NCBI GenBank assembly: GCA_003427395.1
Contig: BFEA01000005.1
Coordinates: 6,616,301 to 6,641,230 of the forward strand
DNA: 24,930 bases
Origin: Chara braunii
Taxonomy: Eukaryota; Streptophyta; Charophyceae; Charales; Characeae
Reading direction: 5' to 3'
The notes below the pieces were generated by a model. The model was not told the origin of the DNA, did not search any database, and worked only from the letters and a program-made list of their open reading frames with translations. Positions 8,120 to 17,889 of the stretch are shown one piece after another. A program made the position numbers and the translations under genes. Within the stretch, counting starts at the first letter, position 1. Each line of letters opens with the position of its first letter.

Positions 8120-9303
8120 CGCGAGGATGCGAAGGACTTTGGAGCCTTAGGGAAAGAGTGATGGGATGGTTTGACCCGGAAGTAACTATGAAAACAAGGG
8201 AGGGACAGAAGACTGGTAAGGAAAGTCCGGATAACAGTGTGGTAGGCGAGGCCAGCAGCTCCGAGGGCGGCTTTAAGAAGATAGTGTCGTCCCTCGCGAG
8301 AGCACTAAACAAAAATCAAGACTATCTGGCAGACGCCAAGAAAAAATTGACTTTCGATGGAGCAAACATCACGGAGTTCCTGATCGACTACGAAAACTTA
8401 GTTGCGTTACTAAAGTGGACCGAGGAGGAAAAGATGAACCATCTAGGACAACATGTGTCGTTAAGCCTAGGACGGGACATAATGGTCAATGTAGCCGCAA
8501 ACCGGTCTTGGAAGGAGACCCGGGATGTGATGATGAGGAAGTACCTAGCGGCAGAGAAAATGGCAACAAAGGCCGACCTAGCGGCAGTTCAGAGGAAGAA
8601 CTTCGCAACGTACAATGATTTCTTACGAGAATTTACTCTGGTAGCACTAAGGATCCCCGGGGTCACGGACCGGATAATAAGCAAATATTTCCTCAGGCAG
8701 TTCTCCGAGTTCGACAAAGACAAGATCCTATCAGCTTACCAACAGACGCGCAAGTTCGTAAACACTCGGGATGTTGATTTTAGCACGGTAACGGATTTGG
8801 CTGAGAAAACGGTAGTAACGGAGACGTTGGCCTTGCTCAAGGAAGGAGAGGTCATAGATCTGACCGGTAGGACGGGCGACAAGGTAAAGAAAGGGATTGA
8901 AAGTCTACATAAACAGGTGCGCGGGGTTGACAATAAGATTGAAAGGATGGAAGGCGCGCTACTAGTTATGCAGGCGCAAGTATCCCAACATGCCCTCCCT
9001 CCCCAAGAAGCTGTGGTCCCACCAGGTGTAGCAAACCGGGGATTCAGACGGAGAGATCCTGCTAACGAGCAATGCAAGTACTGCACCGCGATAGGACATT
9101 ATGTGTGCGCATGCCCAAAGCTCAACCATGATATTCTGAAAAGAAGGTGTACTAGGTCATTAAAGGGGGAGATATTTGAACCACAAGGGGAACGGGTGAA
9201 CTGGAACTCACCAGGAGGGATGCGGCGAGCCATTATCATGCTCAACGGGTTAGAAATAACAGCCGTAGAAGCCGAACCGGTGGGTGAGATCATCTGGGAT
9301 TAA
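8077..9303 (+). CDS. gag: Retroelement Gag (capsid/nucleocapsid) polyprotein
   Basis: The structural protein that assembles the virus-like particle and packages element RNA. The 408-residue ORF starts at ATG 8077 in a good context (GCCATGG). Residues about 85-200 form the retrotransposon gag capsid domain, with KKLTFDGANITEFLIDYENL and a downstream helical WKETRDVMMRKYL segment. A helical linker (DNKIERMEGALLVMQAQV) precedes a CCHC zinc knuckle C-x2-C-x4-H-x4-C at residues 333-346 (CKYCTAIGHYVCAC), which binds RNA. The TAA at 9301 is probably not the original end: the same frame continues with GRGPQANFILESDD, after which a -1 shift is needed to enter the protease ORF. Confidence 0.9.
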   Translation: MDSRANRLPITPAVARGCEGLWSLRERVMGWFDPEVTMKTREGQKTGKESPDNSVVGEASSSEGGFKKIVSSLARALNKNQDYLADAKKKLTFDGANITEFLIDYENLVALLKWTEEEKMNHLGQHVSLSLGRDIMVNVAANRSWKETRDVMMRKYLAAEKMATKADLAAVQRKNFATYNDFLREFTLVALRIPGVTDRIISKYFLRQFSEFDKDKILSAYQQTRKFVNTRDVDFSTVTDLAEKTVVTETLALLKEGEVIDLTGRTGDKVKKGIESLHKQVRGVDNKIERMEGALLVMQAQVSQHALPPQEAVVPPGVANRGFRRRDPANEQCKYCTAIGHYVCACPKLNHDILKRRCTRSLKGEIFEPQGERVNWNSPGGMRRAIIMLNGLEITAVEAEPVGEIIWD

Positions 9304-10397
9304 CTCCGGGGGCGCGGACCTCAGGCCAACTTTATTTTGGAAAGCGACGACGTGATAGGGTGAACGCAACCACTCGACTGGGAACGGCCGGGAGAAGGAT
9401 TAACCGTGACGCCATTATGGAGGAGGTCGCTGGAAGCTTCGAACCCCAGGCAGAGTCTGAGGCCGAGGAACCAGAGAAAGTCTATGGGAAGCCTAGGGAA
9501 GAGGAGTCTGCGGACAAGGCTACCGCCGCTAAGAAGAAATTTAGGTATCAAATCCCGATCTTGACCTTGCCTGAGCTCGACGACACCATTAGCAAGTTAC
9601 TAAGAACCATGGTGTCGGTGTCTTTTCAGACCATGCTGCAGGCTAGCCCTAGGTTGCTCAAAGGGCTTAGACAACTGTTGACTCGGAGGCGAGTAGAAAT
9701 AGGCGACAACCCCGAATTACCGGAGGGGGAGAGGGAGGAGGAAGCTCCTCAAGAAGTGGCTAACCTTCAGAGGAGTTACGGGGACTTGAAGGATCTCGAA
9801 AAAGTCTTTGCAGACATTCGTTTGAGCTTGCCCGACCGAGAGGGCGGCGAAGTCATGAGATCACCACCCGGGACGAAGCTTAGCTTTCATGCGCTACCCG
9901 TAGGGAAATTGAAAATCCTGATCGGGAGTCATCACAACGACGCATTAGTAAACGGGGGAGCAGAAATCACTCTCATAAGGAGAGATTTTGCAATGATCAC
10001 GGGATGTACGGTAAACAAGGAAGTAACAGGGAGTATCCGGGGACCTAGCGGGGAAATCCCGTTCGTTGGGTACGTCACGAAGTGTGCTGTGAAGGCAGGT
10101 GTCAGGGAATCGATCTGGTTGTTTCAGCGAATGACCGTAATGGAGGAAATGGACCACGACATAATTCTCGGGAGACCGTGGTGCGCGAACGTAGAGATGA
10201 TAGGCATGCACTTGCACGATGGCTCGTACATGGTAGACATAGAGGACCCTGTGACCGACCGGGGAGAGCTCCTCCGACTCCTTGGAATGAGAGGAGACCC
10301 CCCAAAGGGGAAATTGGCAACCTGGTCGCCGTCGTTCGAGGATAGCACGCGAAAAGGGGCTTTCGCACGGATGGAGGGTATGAGAGAAAGGGTATAA
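9304..10397 (+). pseudogene. pro: Retroelement aspartic protease region, active site mutated
   Basis: This processes the Gag-Pol polyprotein. The frame is open from 9288 (GTG 9360, ATG 9417). The first 150 residues are a charged linker. The retropepsin fold is recognisable by ALVNGGAEITLI at about 9942-9977 and by the closing motif IILGRPW near 10160-10180. The catalytic triplet, normally Asp-Ser/Thr-Gly, here reads Asn-Gly-Gly (AAC at 9951), so the enzyme should be inactive. The frame ends with TAA at 10395, and the following ORF continues in the same frame, so this stop is secondary. Confidence 0.8.
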
Positions 10398-10808
10398 ATC
10401 ATGATTGAGGAAGCATTCAACAAGAAGGAATGGATCAAGATGGGCCTGCCCCAGAAGAAGAGGAGGCAGAAGGACGAAGTCCTAGGTGTTATGGTAGCGG
10501 AAAAGGAGTCAGAGGTCGAACTTGGTGTCAGCCTGCCCAAACGGAAAGAAGTACGCATAGACGTGCCGGAAATCGCACTCGAGATCCCCGATTCATTGCA
10601 ACTCATCAAGGCCCTCAGAGACCACAAGGTAGGAGTGGATTCGGCGGCCTTGGCCAACTTCGAAAGAGAGGTGAAAAAGGGATATTACCTGAATGGGAAA
10701 CTAGTTAGTATTCAACCACGAGTCGTAGAGGCGACGGGGACGATTCCGACTGTTCATTTTTTAGGAGAAAGATCCCGAAAGGAAGTGTTCGAAAGTACAA
10801 GCCGGTAG
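10398..10808 (+). pseudogene. pol: Protease-RT linker region of pol
   Basis: In frame with the protease ORF after the TAA at 10395; first ATG 10401. It has a Lys/Arg/Glu-rich stretch (KKRRQKDE), then VPEIALEIPDSLQLIKALRDH and a more ordered segment ending GTIPTVHF. A run of six T at 10756-10761 marks where the frame is lost: the frame +2 from there reads RRKIPKGSVRKYKPVGKK, a sensible continuation, while the present frame runs to a TAG at 10806. Confidence 0.65.
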
Positions 10809-10966
10809 GGAAGAAAGCAAAACCAGTCTCGATCCTCCTAGAGACATCAAAGGAAGAGGCTATGGAGAAGGAGGAAGAGGTCCTTCGAGTGATCCGAGAA
10901 AGAAGGGCGACGAAGGGACATGGGATACCAGACGAGGTAGCGGACACAATGAAGATAGGATAGACG
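10762..10966 (+). pseudogene. pol: Pol linker, shifted segment before RT
   Basis: Too interrupted to be a listed ORF of its own, but clearly protein-like: RKYKPVGKKAKPVSILLE and EKEEEVLRVIRERRATKGHG. It ends with MKIG then TAG at 10962; a one-base shift at about 10955-10965 leads into DGFLTEEETRLIKRICQEF, the start of the RT region. This piece bridges the two larger pol ORFs and shows two separate frameshifts about 200 bp apart. Confidence 0.6.
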
Positions 10967-12354
10967 GGTTCTTAACAGAAGAAGAAACCCGCCTGATCAA
11001 AAGGATCTGCCAGGAATTTCACTTGACATTTGCCTTTAGTGATCACCAGAAGGGACGACTGGATGCGAAGTTGATCCCTCCGGTCAGAATCCACATGGTA
11101 GAACATGAGTGCTGGAATGACAAGGGGTCATCCTATGAATTTGGGATAGCAGGAGAAGTAACAGACCTCCTCCGAGCAAAGATGAACTCCTCCGTTGCAG
11201 AGCCTACGGCATCACCATACGCAAATCGGTGGTTCGTCTTTCGGAAGCCTAACAAGACACTAAGGTGGATTCAGGACCTGCAGAACTTGAATGCGGTAAC
11301 CATCCGGGATGCTGGCTCGCTACCTCAGGCTGATTTATTAGCAGAATCGCACGCCGGTCGGAGCATTTACTCACTGATAGATCTGTACTCAGGGTACGGC
11401 CAACTTCCATTGGATGTTCGGGACAGGCCATACACCGCTATGCACACCCCCGTAGGCCAGCTACAGATGCAAGTGACACCTATGGGATTCAAAAACGCGG
11501 TGGCCGAAGCGCAACTCAGGATGCTCGCCGTGGCCGGGGACATGTTCCCAGAAAAATGTGAACCTTACATCGATGACAATCCGATCAAAGGCGCGCAGGA
11601 GAAGGACGAGACGGAAGTCCAGCCAGGGATCCGACGTTTTGTGTGGGACCACCTGCAGGACATCAAGGATTCACTCCGACGGTTCTTAGTATACAATATT
11701 ACAGCTAGTGGACCGAAGAGTATCCTAGCAGTACCGGATGTAACTATACTAGGGTTTCGTTGCGGTGCTTACGGCAGGAAGCCGGATCCGGCAAAAACCG
11801 ATAAGATATCACAATGGCCGACACCGTTGCGCACGACAACGGAGGTAAGAGCATTCCTAGGCGTAGTCGGCTTTTGGAGGATCTTTATTAAGAACTTTGC
11901 CAAGATTGCTGAGCCTATCCGGGCTATGATCAGGGAAGAAGGAACCATGGATTGGACAGAGGAGCGAGAAGGAGTTGTCCAAAGGCTCAAGGACATACTG
12001 ACATCTGAGACAGTCGCCCTGTCCGCACCTTGTTTTAATGACGAAGTGGGACGACCCTTCATCCTAGAGACGGATGGAGAACCTTTGGCCGTAGGAGGTG
12101 TGTTGATTCAAAGGGATGAGGGAGGAAAAGAGAGGCCGATTAAGTTCGAAAGTAGAACCCTGAACTCCACAGAACGGCGATACCCGCAATTCAAGAAGGA
12201 AGTCCTAGCCATCCTGCATTGCCTTAAGACCTTCCAGACCTACCTATTTGGGAGGCGGTTCATCTTAAGGATCGATCCGACGAATGTCGCAGGGGCTCTA
12301 AAAAACTACAGGCCTATAGATCCGACGATAGGGAGATGGGTAGGATTCATCTAG
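10967..12354 (+). pseudogene. pol: Reverse transcriptase and RNase H (main pol ORF)
   Basis: Copies element RNA into DNA and degrades the RNA template. RT landmarks are WFVFRKPNKTLRWIQDLQNL, motif A SLIDLYSGYGQL (Asp codon 11380), motif B MGFKNAVAEAQ, the catalytic YIDD at 11566-11577, and ILGFRCG. This is followed by the thumb/connection FLGVVGFWRIFIKNFAKIAEPI typical of Ty3/gypsy. RNase H begins about 12050, with Asp (LETDGEP, 12073), Glu (KKEVLAIL, 12199) and Asp (RIDPTN, 12274). The ORF ends at TAG 12352 in WVGFI-stop-QFDYKIERI, where related elements have Trp. The first in-frame ATG (11023) is inside the domain, so this was always part of a polyprotein. Confidence 0.9.
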
Positions 12355-13167
12355 CAGTTCGATTACAAGATCGAACGGATTGCTGGAATCCGCAACAAGG
12401 CAGATGGGCTGAGTCGGGTTTGCATCACTCCCGAAGGGATGGAGGATGCAGAGCCCATAGACACCTTCCTTGAATACGAAGGAGGGACTCTCGCGGCGGA
12501 TAACGAAATGATGAGCGAGGGATGCACATCGGGAGAACTATTGATCCAGACTTTGGAGAAGGGGGCACCTGCCATAGTAGCAGAACTTAGAGAAGGACCA
12601 GTTACCACTCGAGGACGCAGAGAAGAAAATGACTCATGGGGAATGATAGTAGGATCGAAAGAGGAACTAATGGCAATGGCGGTCGAGGGAGGCCGGGAAG
12701 CAGTGATGAGCTTAGTGGAATCTTGGGAAAGGAAAGAGTTGCAATGGGTGGTAAACCAGATGCAGGAAGGAAAGGATGGGGGTCAGGACGGGGAGGAGTT
12801 TTTCTATCTCCAATCATACGAAGGGCCCTTTCGGGAGATCGGGTTGTTGTTGGTAGGAAACAAACAACCTACGGAAGTCAGTATTAAGGCAAGAGAAGAA
12901 GCCGAAAGGTACGTCCTAAGGGGCGGGCATTTGTTCCGAAGGGAGGAAGGTGCTATGCCCAGAAGAGTTGTGTGCGGAAGATCTAGGCAAGTAGACGTTA
13001 TCCAGGCAATGCACGATGGGTTAGTTGGAGGTCATCGGTCGTCTAAAGGAACACTTACAAAGATAACGCCGCTCTATTATTGGTCAGGCATGGCAGGCAT
13101 GGTCGCCATATACTGCCAAACTTGCCTTATTTGCCAAGAACGAAGCTCGGTACTTCGAGCCGCTTAG
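12355..13167 (+). pseudogene. pol: RNase H C-terminus and integrase zinc domain
   Basis: It continues in frame after the TAG at 12352. QFDYKIERIAGIRNKADGLSR ends RNase H, with the last catalytic Asp at 12403. A poorly conserved acidic linker of about 190 residues follows. The HHCC zinc-binding domain of integrase has His codons at 13012 and 13033 and Cys codons at 13114 and 13123 (YCQTCLIC). The frame is lost near 13145-13150: this ORF runs to a TAG at 13165, while the +1 frame reads YFEPLRPTRVLGSGHLVHLD into the integrase core. Confidence 0.85.
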
Positions 13168-13684
13168 ACCAACGCGGGTGCTAGGGTCGGGACACCTGGT
13201 CCACCTCGACCTTGCGGTCATGCCTGTATCAACGGATGGGTAGAGGTATATCCTGGATGCACGAGACAACTTGAGTGGGTTCGTGGAGGCAGTCGCCCTC
13301 AAGAAAAATACAGGGAGGGGTGTGGCGGACTAGATAGAAGACTTCTACTTGAGGTATCCATTCGTCAAGAGGTTTATAGCAGACAATGAGACGGAATTTG
13401 TGAACCAAGAAGTATTGGGGATGCTTAAGAGACTCTGCGTACCGATCAAACTCATCGAGCCGTATCACCCTGAGGCCAATGCACCTGTGGAAAGGGGGCA
13501 CCGAACCTTGAAGAACACGATTGCAAAGCTCGCAGCAGACCATCTGGGGAACTGGCCTAGGTATCTTAAGCAGGTTGTCTTTGCAGAGAATATGACTCCT
13601 AAAAGGACAATAGGATGTATCTCGACAAAGCTTTGGTACGGAAGAGAGATTGACTTTCCTGTGGAAGCCTTGGTACCTACCTAG
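13150..13684 (+). pseudogene. pol: Integrase catalytic core, DD35E intact
   Basis: Inserts element DNA into the host genome. In one frame from 13151, the core has Asp 13208 (VHLDLAVMP), Asp 13382 (FIADNETEF) and Glu 13490 (APVERGHR). The last two are separated by 35 residues, the classic DD35E spacing. Three in-frame TAG codons interrupt it: 13241 (STDG-stop-RYIL), 13331 (VAD-stop-IEDF) and 13682 (LVPT-stop-NRL). The second and third stand where Trp is expected. The residue after the second Asp-Asn pair is Glu instead of the usual Gly. ORF callers see only the piece from 13349 onward. Confidence 0.88.
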
Positions 13685-14122
13685 AATAGGTTAGATGATG
13701 ATCCGCAAATGACCACTGAAGAGTTAATCGAGGCGAGATGTCAACAAATCCTTAAGAATGAGGAGGTCATGGAAGACATCGTCAGCCGGGTGCTGGACAA
13801 CAAAATGAGGGACAAAGCAAGGTGGGACCAGGTTAAGAATGTCAGAAAGGAGCCACTTCAGGTGGGGGAGATGGTATTGCTAAGGAACTCGGCACTAGAA
13901 AGTACTTGGTCGGGACAGTTGGGAAGGAGGTTCAAAGACCCCTACCGGGTCGCCAAGCGGGTGGGACTGAACACCTTCGAACTGGAAGATTTGGATGGAA
14001 CTGGATTGAAAGAGCCCTTCCCGGGGAAACGACTGGTCAGGTTTCTAAGTCGGGACCCGGTGGAACAATGGTTGCAGGAGGTCGAAGATAAGGAAACAGA
14101 GGAGCCACAAACTAAAGACTGA
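13685..14122 (+). pseudogene. pol: Integrase C-terminal domain with GPY/F-like module
   Basis: Same frame as the catalytic core, after the TAG at 13682; first ATG 13709. A helical segment (MTTEELIEARCQQIL, RMRDKARWDQ-like) leads to GEMVLLRN and then GQLGRRFKDPYRVAKRV. This is a version of the GPY/F module that closes Ty3/gypsy integrases. It ends with a Glu/Lys-rich tail and TGA at 14120. There is no chromodomain, so this is not an obvious chromovirus. Confidence 0.85.
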
Positions 14123-14387
14123 GCACAACCTTGCCCACACTATTGTTTGTCTCTGACCATGTTCGTGGGACTGTCATTTTTTGGACTGGCGCTTTGGCTT
14201 GGACTGACTGAGTTTGAAAGGCAGCATGACTTGGGGGTTTGCAATATCTGGCTTGTGTGACAACGGGAAGGGATGTTTAGGGCATTGTACCATAATTTTT
14301 TACGGGAAAAAAATGGGGTCGTCACAAACGACGCATTCGCATGTATAAAAGGGGCGTGATGCGAGGGATACTGGGTGCATTTTGGGA
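14123..14387. promoter_or_regulatory. Region downstream of integrase with PPT-like tract and TATA box
   Basis: A purine-rich run, CGGGAAAAAAATGGGG, lies at 14303-14318 and is followed by TCGTCACAAACGACG, a short inverted repeat. TATAAAA stands at 14344-14350. This is the layout expected at the start of a 3' LTR with its promoter, but I found no matching copy before gag. The TATA box is also well placed to drive the acidic ORF that follows. Confidence 0.45.
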
Positions 14388-14537
14388 ATGTCTACCGGTC
14401 TAAGAGGGGGGGAGGCGCGAGTGTGTGAGGGACATTGCGGGTGTTGTTTTGTTATACAGGACTTAGGAGTAAAACGAGAAAAGACAAAAAACGAAATTCG
14501 GCAACGAGAACAACAGCGGGGCAATCAACAGGCCTAG
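14388..14537 (+). CDS. Possible short leader ORF after the TATA box (49 aa)
   Basis: The first ATG after the TATA box (44 bp from its start) opens a frame of about 49 codons with MSTGLRGGEARV, a cysteine-rich CEGHCGCC and a basic tail, ending at TAG near 14535. It may be an uORF or a first exon; TTTGTTATACAG near 14449-14460 looks like a splice acceptor. I recognise no family. Confidence 0.25.
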   Translation: MSTGLRGGEARVCEGHCGCCFVIQDLGVKREKTKNEIRQREQQRGNQQA

Positions 14538-14604
14538 CGGAGGGGAAGAAGCTGGATCAAGCCAAGAGAGGAGGACAACGAAGAGAAAATTGTACACTGG
14601 GCTC

Positions 14605-15414
14605 ATGGGCGGGTCAGTGGTAGGCAGGGGTGGAAGGAAATGCTTGTGTAGGAAACCCTCACCCCTCCGCAAGGGAGAAGGTATAGAAATATCATCTGAC
14701 AGTGAGGGCGAAAAGGAAAGGGCAAATGTGGAAGAAAGAGGCAACACAGACATGGGTGATAAGGCTCGGGTCTCTAACGAGGAAGGGGTCAACAGGGGCG
14801 AACCACGTGAGACTTGGCATGGGGAAAGCGAGGGGGGATAAGGCATGCGTAATGAACGTGAGGAGGATGAGGAGAAAAAGGAGAGCCCGCTTGAAGGACG
14901 AAGCGGTCACGACAGTTGCGAGGGGTATGGGACGGGGACAGAGATCCCTTTTACCTACGACCCAAAGAACCTTGCTGGTGAGTATAGCCCCATACAAACT
15001 GAAGACGAGGGGGACGAGGAGGAGGATGTACGAGAAGTCATAGAAATCAGCAGCGGGGATGAGAGGGATGAGATCTCAAGGCCTAGGGAAGAGGGGCGGC
15101 CTCCGATGCACCAACCGGGCGATGGGGCTTTCAGATGGGAGGACGAGTTCGGGCCAACGCCCAGTCATTAATTTCAGCAATGGACCAATGTAATAAGGCA
15201 CGAATGGATTATCAAGACTCGGGAACTCGCAAGGGCAGGGGTGGAAGCCACACCACTGGATTTTTTCAACGAGGCAGAGTTGCATAAAATTGTAAGGATG
15301 AAAAGAGAGATCGAGACCTACGGCCTGGGGGTTAGGAAGCCTGCCAAGGAACGGGGTGGACAAGGAACACTGGGCAAGACGAGGCGCAAGGCAGCAATAG
15401 GAACTAGGTGTTGA
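14605..15414 (+). pseudogene. Acidic protein with two SIM-like motifs, downstream of pol
   Basis: One frame runs from ATG 14605 (open from 14473) to TGA at 15412, interrupted only by TAA at 14839 and TAA at 15169. Segment 1 contains GIEISSDSEGE, and segment 2 is strongly acidic and contains EVIEISSGDERDE. Both resemble SUMO-interacting motifs, a hydrophobic core followed by acidic or Ser residues. Segment 3, about 80 residues, is basic and helical (IRHEWIIKTRELARAG, ELHKIVRMKREIETYG) and ends KTRRKAAIG. It has no integrase or envelope features, no signal peptide and no membrane segment. It lies on the sense strand just after pol, under its own TATA box, so I infer an extra ORF of the retroelement or a captured host gene. 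Function unknown. Confidence 0.5.
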
Positions 15415-16094
15415 CCTAGCATTGAAAAGTATCGCTGCTTTTTCGTCTGCAGAGACATGAGAATGACGAGAACGTGTATAGTGTGGGCAAGCTTGCAAAG
15501 GATGAGTGATGGAAGGGCCAGCTAAGGCTGTGTCACGATAAGATAGAAGATAGTTTTTTAGGCTACTTTTTGGATAAGCTACCTTGGGCACATAAGACAA
15601 AGACATGGGATTTGGGGTGAGACCAATTGGGAGAGGGTGTATTGTGAATTTTAGATGGAATAAGGATTATGCTTTTAAGAGGGGAAAACCTTGAGTACGG
15701 AGTGACGAGCGAACCATGGCATTGAATGATTGGTCGAGTACAAGAGAGGTTAGGGAACCTATGGGTTAAGGGGCGTGAAGAACACTCCTTCCCTAGGAGC
15801 CTAATCCAACTGAGTCATGAATTAGTCTGAGAATGGTCAAAATCTGAAAGGGAATGCCTTTGTCTTTTGTTATGGATGAACGACCGGGTGAGCTAGTGCT
15901 GCTTGGGGATGCGAGCCCCAACCCGAGTGCTAGACGCTAAGTCGGATGTACGCATGGATGATACATTACTGTGAGAAATGGAAAAAAGAGAAACAACACG
16001 CAAAACAAAACTGCGATGAGATGGCCACCTTCTAACCTCCGAGACAGAAATGAGATCCGTAACCTCGAGGCCCACCCTCTCGGGCACTAACACT
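15415..16094. other. No gene seen
   Basis: Interrupted in all frames on the + strand, with no recognisable family on the minus strand. I see no repeat structure of note. Confidence 0.5.
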
Positions 16095-16254
16095 GAGAAT
16101 GGAAAGGAATGGTCCTAACCAGGCTGTTCGACTTGAGAATGAAAAAGAACTGCCCTAACCAGGTGGTTCGACTTGAGAATGGAAAAGAATGGCCCTAACC
16201 AGGCATTTCGACTTGAGAATAGATAAAAACGACCCTAACCAGGTTGTTCGGGAA
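16095..16254. repeat. 40-bp minisatellite, 4 units
   Basis: GAGAAT starts units at 16095, 16135, 16175 and 16215. Each unit reads roughly GAGAATGGAAAAGAATGGCC followed by CTAACCAGG, a variable five-base word and TTCGACTT. Confidence 0.92.
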
Positions 16255-16354
16255 TGACCCCTGACAAAGGTCATTCCTTTTGAAATAGGCACTGGGGTCC
16301 CCTACATATTGGATTGAGAAAGGTTGATTGAGAATGTGTTGGAATGAGCGATAA

Positions 16355-16615
16355 GATGGAAAAGGGCCAATGGGTCGGTCATTGAAATAGTCAATGGATG
16401 GATGAAAGAAATGGAAAAGGGTCGATGGGTCGGTCATTGAAATAGCCAATGGATGGATGGAAGAAATGGAAAAGGTCGGTGGATCGGTCATTGAAATAGC
16501 CAATGGGGTGAGAGAAATGGAAAGGGTCCGTGGGTCGGTCATTGAAATAGTCAAAGGGATGGACGAAAGAGATGAAAAAGGTCGGTGGGTCGGCCGCTGA
16601 AATAGCCAAGAGGGC
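16355..16615. repeat. 51-56-bp minisatellite, 5 units
   Basis: GGGTCGGTCATTGAAATAG or a near variant occurs at 16372, 16428, 16481, 16532 and 16588. The varying period comes from gain or loss of GGATGGAT words. The array follows closely on the 40-bp array. Confidence 0.9.
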
Positions 16616-17889
16616 GGAAGAAAAATGTGAACGAGTAGGACAGGATAAAGAAGGCGCAACCTTAAAGCCGAGAAGGGCAGGGACCGTTCGAACGGTCACA
16701 AAGATTGGGTGTTAAGGAATGGGAATTGAGGATTGGATGGGCGGAAGGGTCAGCCTTGAGAAATGACTATTGAGAGAATGACCGCCAGCCCGGCCGTGTG
16801 GGTGGCCTTGTTGAGGAGAGGCTGGCAGACCAGTTATGAGAATCAGCCTTGGAAATAGCATTGCATTGAGTGATTGAGGATTGAATATTGCATTGCATAG
16901 TCAGGGAACCCTAGGCAACTTGAAATGGACTTGGAAATAACATTGAAATGAATTTATCTTTTTCTAGTCTTTGGCCTCAGCAGGAGGGGGATACCGGTGC
17001 TCGCACCGCGACCCCAAGACCTCTATCCTTGTAAGTGAAAAAGTCTCAGCGCGACTTGTTCCCCTTGTAAGGGGATGAGGGTTAAAGGACCAAGGCACCT
17101 ACCACTTGGATCGGTGCAGGACGTCCGAAACTGACCCCGACAACGAGCTCTAGTCGGGAAGTTCAAATTGCGCCTCGTGTTGAACGCCTAAACGTCAAAG
17201 GATGAGGGAACCAAATGGGCGAGAGAGCCATTCTTTTTTTCTAGTCTCTTTTGTTCTCCCCAACCACACGCCATGTCGTTGAGAGGTGGCCTTGCCGCTT
17301 GGAATGGACTACGGCGGCTCGCGTTAAGTTGAGCAGCACTGTCCAGAGGGAGGAGTTGAGCGTGGTACCGGGTGGAAGCCACAACCACCACGGGGCATTG
17401 ACACCGCCCCGCCGGAGCATTACAACCGCTTCGGGACTAATTGCGAGGTCTTCGTAACTGCACTCGTGGACTAATTGAGAGCCCCAACTCTCTTGAAAGG
17501 AAGAGGCCGGATCCAGAAAATTACCACTCGGGAGGAACGGTTCGCGAGGAAGCCCTTACGACAAGACCGGGTCATGGGAGGCTTGGACTGGACTTGCCTT
17601 CCAGATGTGAGGAGGTACCTCAGAAATGACGCTCGTCTCGTAAGCGGCGAAAGGTCGGACGGAGCAAATGGATGAGGTGAGTTATTAGCAGGGGGAGGAC
17701 TGATCACCCTTCCTTTTTGGGGCTGATGGGCCGGCATCCGCCTACTCGTTGGTGGGCCAAGGGTTGCGTACCTCCGAGTGAGAACCAGTCGTGCGATGGG
17801 GACATCGCATTTTGAGTGGGGGGAAGGTGTGTCATCTACCGAAGAAAAAACGTGCAAAAGAGAAGGATACAATGAGCATAAGGATGAAT
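16616..17889. other. No gene seen; AT-poor intergenic DNA
   Basis: Short open frames exist on both strands around 17190-17690 but none carries a recognisable domain. The minus-strand frame across 17471-18103 is produced largely by the repeat array to the right. A word pair near 16998-17010 (CGGTGCTCGCACCG) forms a small perfect hairpin. Confidence 0.45.

Larger units (their letters stand above)
7530..14122 (+). mobile_element. Degenerate Ty3/gypsy-type LTR retroelement, gag-pol internal region
   Basis: The order gag (CCHC knuckle), protease, reverse transcriptase, RNase H, integrase is diagnostic of the Ty3/gypsy (Metaviridae-like) group; Ty1/copia places integrase before RT. At least five frameshifts and about seven in-frame stops interrupt the polyprotein and the protease active site is mutated, so this copy cannot be autonomous. 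RT, RNase H and integrase still show their catalytic acidic residues, so decay is recent. The integrase ends with a GPY/F-like module and there is no chromodomain. No LTR pair, primer site or target duplication could be identified. Confidence 0.9.

Noticed and set aside
7057-14600. LTR pair around gag-pol
   Set aside because: I compared 7057-7529 with 14123-14600 by eye. Both have a TATA-like box and a purine tract, but I found no shared sequence long enough to call LTRs.
14435-14623. Frame-shifted ORF at the start of the acidic gene
   Set aside because: The neighbouring frame continues in line through the acidic ORF to 15414, so this one is more likely a shadow.
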